Assembly: GCA_046758845.1 (NCBI GenBank)
Contig: JBHIBA010000199.1
Coordinates: 1 to 8,675 of the forward strand
Origin: JBHIBA01 sp046758845
GTDB taxonomy: Bacteria; UBA8248; JACPRG01; G963555815
DNA: 8,675 nt
Direction of reading: 5' to 3'
The notes under the pieces were generated by a model. It had not been told where the DNA came from and did no database searches. It saw nothing but the letters and a program-made list of their open reading frames with translations. The translations under genes were made by a program, and so were the position numbers. Positions 6,151 to 8,675 of this stretch are shown here, one piece after another (position 1 is the first letter of the stretch; every line of letters begins with the position of its first letter).

Positions 6151-6768
6151 ATGGAAATTGACCCGAGCGGACACAACGGACGCCAGAACTATCTTCTCCT
6201 GAGCGGGATGGTCGTACCCCGCCCCATCGGCTTCATTACCTCTCTCAGCGCCGACGGCCTGTTGAACGCGGCGCCCTTCGCCTACTTCAATGCCGTGGCC
6301 AACAAGCCGCCCATGGTCATCTTTTCTCCTACCTATCAGGGAGCGGAGAAGGAGGGCTACTCAGGAGAGAAAGAGAAAAAGGACTCGCTGCGCAACGTAG
6401 AGGAAACGGGCGAGTTCGTCGTCAACATCGTCACCGAAGACATCGCAGAGGCCGTCAACATCTGTGCCAGCTCGTACGAGCATGGAGTCAGCGAGCTAGA
6501 GAAGGCCGGGTTGACCCCGTTGCCCAGCCGGATTGTGAAACCGCCCCGGGTCGCCGAATCTCCGGGCTCCCTGGAGTGCCAGGTCCGACACATCATCGAC
6601 CTGGGCAGCCACAACCTGATCGTCGGCCAGGTGGTCATGTTCCACCTCCGCGACGACCTCTTCGAGGACGGGACAGTCAACGTTCACAGGCTTCGCCCCA
6701 TCGCCCGGCTCTCCAAGAACTACTATACCCGTTGCCAAGACATCTTCGAGATGGTTCGTCCCTCTTGA
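6151..6768 (+). CDS. Flavin reductase-like FMN-binding protein
   Basis: This is a 205-residue protein. The ATG at 6151 has AGGAGG (6140-6145) at 5-base spacing. The whole length fits the flavin reductase-like (FMN-binding split barrel) family: VVPRPIGFITSLSADGLLNAAPFAYFNAVANKPP (21-54) contains the PRPIxxxS and N-A-P-F-S/A-x-F-N segments that line the flavin site. KKDSLRNVEETGEFVVNIV (76-94) is the typical KDTxxNIxxTGEFVVN block. GLTPLPSRIVKPPRVAESP (120-138) and LECQV (141-145) are the family's dimer-side segments. The end, LRPIARLSKNYYTRCQDIFEM, corresponds to the RPIGRLGGxxYxR element. There is no signal peptide, so it is cytoplasmic. Family members reduce free FMN with NAD(P)H, supply reduced flavin to a partner monooxygenase, or act as flavoredoxin-type electron carriers; the sequence does not choose between these. 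The stop is at 6766-6768 and no partner oxygenase lies in the window. Confidence 0.93.
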   Translation: MEIDPSGHNGRQNYLLLSGMVVPRPIGFITSLSADGLLNAAPFAYFNAVANKPPMVIFSPTYQGAEKEGYSGEKEKKDSLRNVEETGEFVVNIVTEDIAEAVNICASSYEHGVSELEKAGLTPLPSRIVKPPRVAESPGSLECQVRHIIDLGSHNLIVGQVVMFHLRDDLFEDGTVNVHRLRPIARLSKNYYTRCQDIFEMVRPS

Positions 6769-7129
6769 CGCGCTAAGGGCGTCGCAGGGCTGAGGTTGTC
6801 CTGAGCGAAGCTGAAGGGAGGCCCCACCAGCGGGACTCGCGGCCCGTGTGGTCCGCCCCCATCTCCGCTACAGGCTGTCCCCTTCGCTCAGATAGGGGTC
6901 ACGATGTGACGCGAATCTTTGAAACCAAAGATTAGCCGCTTCCGTCCACCCTCTTGTGGACTCGGCGCTATTTCCGCGTTCCACGGCCGTCCCGGAAGGT
7001 TTATGCTCAAGTTCGCACTGTTTCCTTCGTCCGCACTCTCGGCATCGCATCGGGTCGAAGGGTCCGATGCTCACCCGAAGCGGACAGTTCCTCTGGGGGA
7101 GGAAAAGCCCCCCGGGAGGGATTCCGGCT
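6769..7129. other. Intergenic region with an inverted repeat
   Basis: It holds the inverted repeat at 6801-6891. A weak GACGC/GCGTC hairpin (6767-6783), without a T-run, follows the flavin reductase stop. Open frames that start at 6919-6956 and enter the regulator gene have no ribosome binding site. Confidence 0.45.
6801..6891. repeat. REP/MITE-like imperfect inverted repeat
   Basis: CTGAGCGAAG (6801-6810) and its exact complement CTTCGCTCAG (6882-6891) enclose 71 bases. The left arm sits in GTCCTGAGCGAAGCTGAAGG and the right arm in TGTCCCCTTCGCTCAG. This resembles the interspersed CCTGAGCNAAG...CTTNGCTCAGG palindromes common in many GC-rich environmental bacteria. Intergenic placement fits a REP or miniature element. 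Confidence 0.5.
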
Positions 7130-7144
7130 GGAGGAAGGAGAGCC

Positions 7145-8386
7145 ATGGCGACCTCGTCAACACTTTCCCGGCGAGTGTCCGGACGCTCGGCGTCTTCTCA
7201 GAGAGAAGGGGACGGCGGGTCCTCCAAAGATTCCAAACCCCGGCGGCAAAAGGATCAACACACGGCCCTCGGGAGGGTGCTGCGTCTCATCCGGGTGGCC
7301 ACGGAGATCAAAGCCAATCCCAAGACCACCCCGGAGGCCCTGAGGCGCGCGCTGGGGGTCTCCCGGTCCCAGTTCTACAAGGACCGGCGCGGGCTTGCCC
7401 TTTTGGGGTTCGAATTCCGCTACTCCCGAAAGGAACGCCTCTTCCGGGTGGTGCGCGATGCCTTTCTTCCCGCCCAGGACCTGACCTTTCCGGAGAGGTT
7501 CGCCCTGGTGCTGGCCGTCCGTCAATTCTTGACCTACGGGGACTACGCCCTGGGCGTGGACGCCCTTACCGGCATTCGGAAGTTGATCGGGCAGTCCGTA
7601 AAGGAGGAAGGCAAACTCCTGCGGGAGACGCTGGACGACGTGGTCCTGCGCCACGGGTTCGGATGTGACCCCTCCGTCCTCGAAGCCCTGCAAAAGGCGA
7701 TGGCCGAGCGACGACGGATCAGCCTGCGCCAGCGGTCCATCCGGGAAGGACGCTTCAAGACCTGGACGGTCGATCCCTGCGCCCTGCTCTTTCGTCGAAG
7801 GGCCCTCTACCTGGACGCCTACGCCCTTGAGGCTCGGGAATACCGGATGTTTCGGGCCAACCGAATCGTGGACGTGCAAATCCTTCCCGTCCGGGTTCCC
7901 CCCCGGGAGGACTACTCCTTCGTCCGACGCCACGGGAGCGCCTTCCACCCTGCGGATGATGTCGTTGCCCTGGATTTCGAAGGCTACCCCTTCGGCCGGC
8001 GCCGGAACAGCGATCTCAGCGAATTCGCAGGAGAGGATCGCACCCGGGTTCGGGTACAGTTTGACCCGTCAATCTCCGCTTACGTCCGCGAGATTCTTTG
8101 GCAACCCTCCCAAAGCCTGACAGAGCTGCCCGATGGAGGGCTGATCTTGGAAGTGGAGGTCAACGAGCCGCGGGAGGTCGGATGGTGGACGCTTCAGTGG
8201 GGGGCCCGGGCGGAGATTCTGGCCCCCCGGGAGCTGTGGGAGGAATTGGCCCGGGAGATCGGCCGCCTCTACCGGCTTTACGCCGCCAGGAGGGCCGCCA
8301 TCTCTAAGAAGACCGCGGAGGCGGCAGCCCCTGTTGCCGTCAAACCCGCCCCGGAGCCGCCCAATTTGACGCGGTGCCGACTGTGA
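7145..8386 (+). CDS. WYL-domain transcriptional regulator
   Basis: This is 413 residues from ATG at 7145, chosen because GGAGGAAGGAG (7130-7140) lies 4 bases before it; the frame is open further upstream but without a ribosome binding site. Residues 1-38 are Ser/Arg/Lys-rich and probably disordered. Residues 40-102 form a winged helix-turn-helix (LGRVLRLIRVATEIKANPK, then TPEALRRALGVSRSQFYKDR). Residues 180-250 are the WYL domain: ALQKAMAERRRISLRQRS, ALYLDAYALEAREYRMFRANRI. The Trp of WYL is replaced by Leu (LYL), but the R-x-F-R-x-x-R-I ligand-facing motif is kept. Residues 300-378 fit the C-terminal WCX domain (VRVQFDPSISAYVREILW, GWWTLQWGARAEILAP, ELARE). A Pro/Ala-rich tail ends the protein. 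Family members bind DNA as dimers and sense nucleotides or nucleic acids through WYL, and some control phage-defence genes. Its target here is not visible; autoregulation or a gene beyond 8675 is possible. Confidence 0.92.
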   Translation: MATSSTLSRRVSGRSASSQREGDGGSSKDSKPRRQKDQHTALGRVLRLIRVATEIKANPKTTPEALRRALGVSRSQFYKDRRGLALLGFEFRYSRKERLFRVVRDAFLPAQDLTFPERFALVLAVRQFLTYGDYALGVDALTGIRKLIGQSVKEEGKLLRETLDDVVLRHGFGCDPSVLEALQKAMAERRRISLRQRSIREGRFKTWTVDPCALLFRRRALYLDAYALEAREYRMFRANRIVDVQILPVRVPPREDYSFVRRHGSAFHPADDVVALDFEGYPFGRRRNSDLSEFAGEDRTRVRVQFDPSISAYVREILWQPSQSLTELPDGGLILEVEVNEPREVGWWTLQWGARAEILAPRELWEELAREIGRLYRLYAARRAAISKKTAEAAAPVAVKPAPEPPNLTRCRL

Positions 8387-8507
8387 GCCTCGTGGCCGAT
8401 GTCGGTCACAGCCTCCACAGATTGTCCTGTTGATTCGATTCCTCTAGTGCTCGTCCCGCCCCGCCCCGTCCCGATCCCCCAGAAAGCTCACCCGCCGATA
8501 GGGTCAG

Positions 8508-8588
8508 GCGTTTAACACAAACGCACGCCCCCTTCACGGGGGCCACGACCGTGACTGGCTACCCCCCGGAGGTTGCGGGGCTGGCACG
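8508..8588 (+). ncRNA. Candidate structured RNA element or terminator array
   Basis: Consecutive stems can form. They are GCGTTT-AACAC-AAACGC (8508-8524), GCCCCC-TTCAC-GGGGGC (8527-8543), and an outer CGTG (8550-8553)/CACG (8585-8588) stem enclosing CCCC (8562-8565)/GGGG (8577-8580). No long T-run follows on either strand, so a simple terminator does not explain it. I do not recognise a named riboswitch; strand and function are open. Confidence 0.3.
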
Positions 8589-8597
8589 CAGTTTACT
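8581..8597 (+). promoter_or_regulatory. Near-consensus sigma-54 (-24/-12) promoter
   Basis: CTGGCACGCAGTTTACT matches the sigma-54 consensus YTGGCACGRNNNTTGCW at every specified base except R (C here) and the G of the -12 GC (A here). Spacing from the -24 GG is exact. It would drive a gene starting beyond the right edge; the -12 mismatch weakens it. Confidence 0.35.
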
Positions 8598-8675
8598 TGC
8601 CCGAATGCGCAAAGAAATTTTTCTTATGATCTAGTGTAATGTATAAAGAGAAACGGTCATTCCGATTAGTCCCCA

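Larger units (their letters stand above)
8387..8675. other. Non-coding right edge, hairpin-rich then AT-rich
   Basis: After the regulator stop there is C-rich sequence to about 8500, then a packed set of hairpins (8508-8588), a sigma-54-like promoter, and an AT-rich end (8611-8655) unlike the rest of the window. No open frame with a ribosome binding site is present before the edge. Confidence 0.55.

Noticed and set aside
6956..7144. Upstream extension of the WYL regulator by 63 codons
   Set aside because: The frame is open, but there is no ribosome binding site at 6956, the residues are non-conserved, and a strong GGAGGAAGGAG sits just before the ATG at 7145.
7157..7948. 263-codon minus-strand open frame
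   Set aside because: It is the antisense shadow of the WYL regulator, Gly/Pro/Gln-rich with no start signals, typical of GC-rich coding DNA.
8480..8600. Cyclic-di-GMP or cobalamin riboswitch
   Set aside because: Fragments on the minus strand loosely recall the GGGCAA and CCGCAA segments, but the conserved core order of those aptamers is not present.
1..8675. CRISPR array, tRNA or rRNA genes
   Set aside because: No regularly spaced repeats and no recognisable tRNA or rRNA segments were seen on either strand.

Overview
This window looks like a piece of a GC-rich Gram-negative chromosome. Several predicted products carry Sec-type signal peptides, strong AGGAGG-like ribosome binding sites recur, and the families seen are common in Proteobacteria-like and Acidobacteria/Nitrospira/Methylomirabilis-like genomes. 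The phylum cannot be fixed from the sequence alone. Gene density is low for a bacterium, because the left two thirds consist of single exported-protein genes separated by eroded DNA.

Layout. Bases 1-600 (minus strand) hold the 5' part of a membrane-anchored SGNH/GDSL-type protein cut by the window edge, preceded by the 3' remnant of an unrecognised gene. Bases 703-1199 (minus) are a decayed IS1380-family transposase with two nonsense codons and a frameshift. Bases 1200-1634 hold nothing I recognise. Bases 1727-2329 (plus) encode a 200-aa exported protein of an uncharacterised family. Bases 2414-3003 (plus) are a frameshifted gene for an exported fibronectin type III protein, followed by a hairpin terminator near 3195-3216. 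Bases 3417-3941 (minus) encode a small exported, probably outer-membrane protein, with a short Ser-rich ORF overlapping its start. Bases 4054-4230 (minus) are an IS3-type transposase fragment. Bases 5030-5605 (plus) encode an exported TPR protein. The right third is ordinary chromosome: a flavin reductase-like FMN-binding protein (6151-6768) and a WYL-domain transcriptional regulator (7145-8386), both with clear ribosome binding sites. The window ends in a hairpin-rich non-coding stretch with a near-consensus sigma-54 promoter pointing out of the right edge.

How the genes relate. There is no long operon and no obvious multi-gene pathway. The SGNH gene and the remnant upstream of it are spaced like members of one operon, probably for surface polysaccharide or lipid modification. 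The four exported proteins (1727, 2414, 3417 and 5030) may all act in the periplasm or outer membrane, but nothing ties them together functionally. Two decayed transposases of different families and a broken gene suggest that 0.3-4.4 kb is an old insertion and deletion zone. I did not find a convincing new multi-gene system. The best leads are the exported-protein cluster, the frameshifted FN3 gene, the Ser-rich leader ORF and the structured RNA/promoter region at the right edge.
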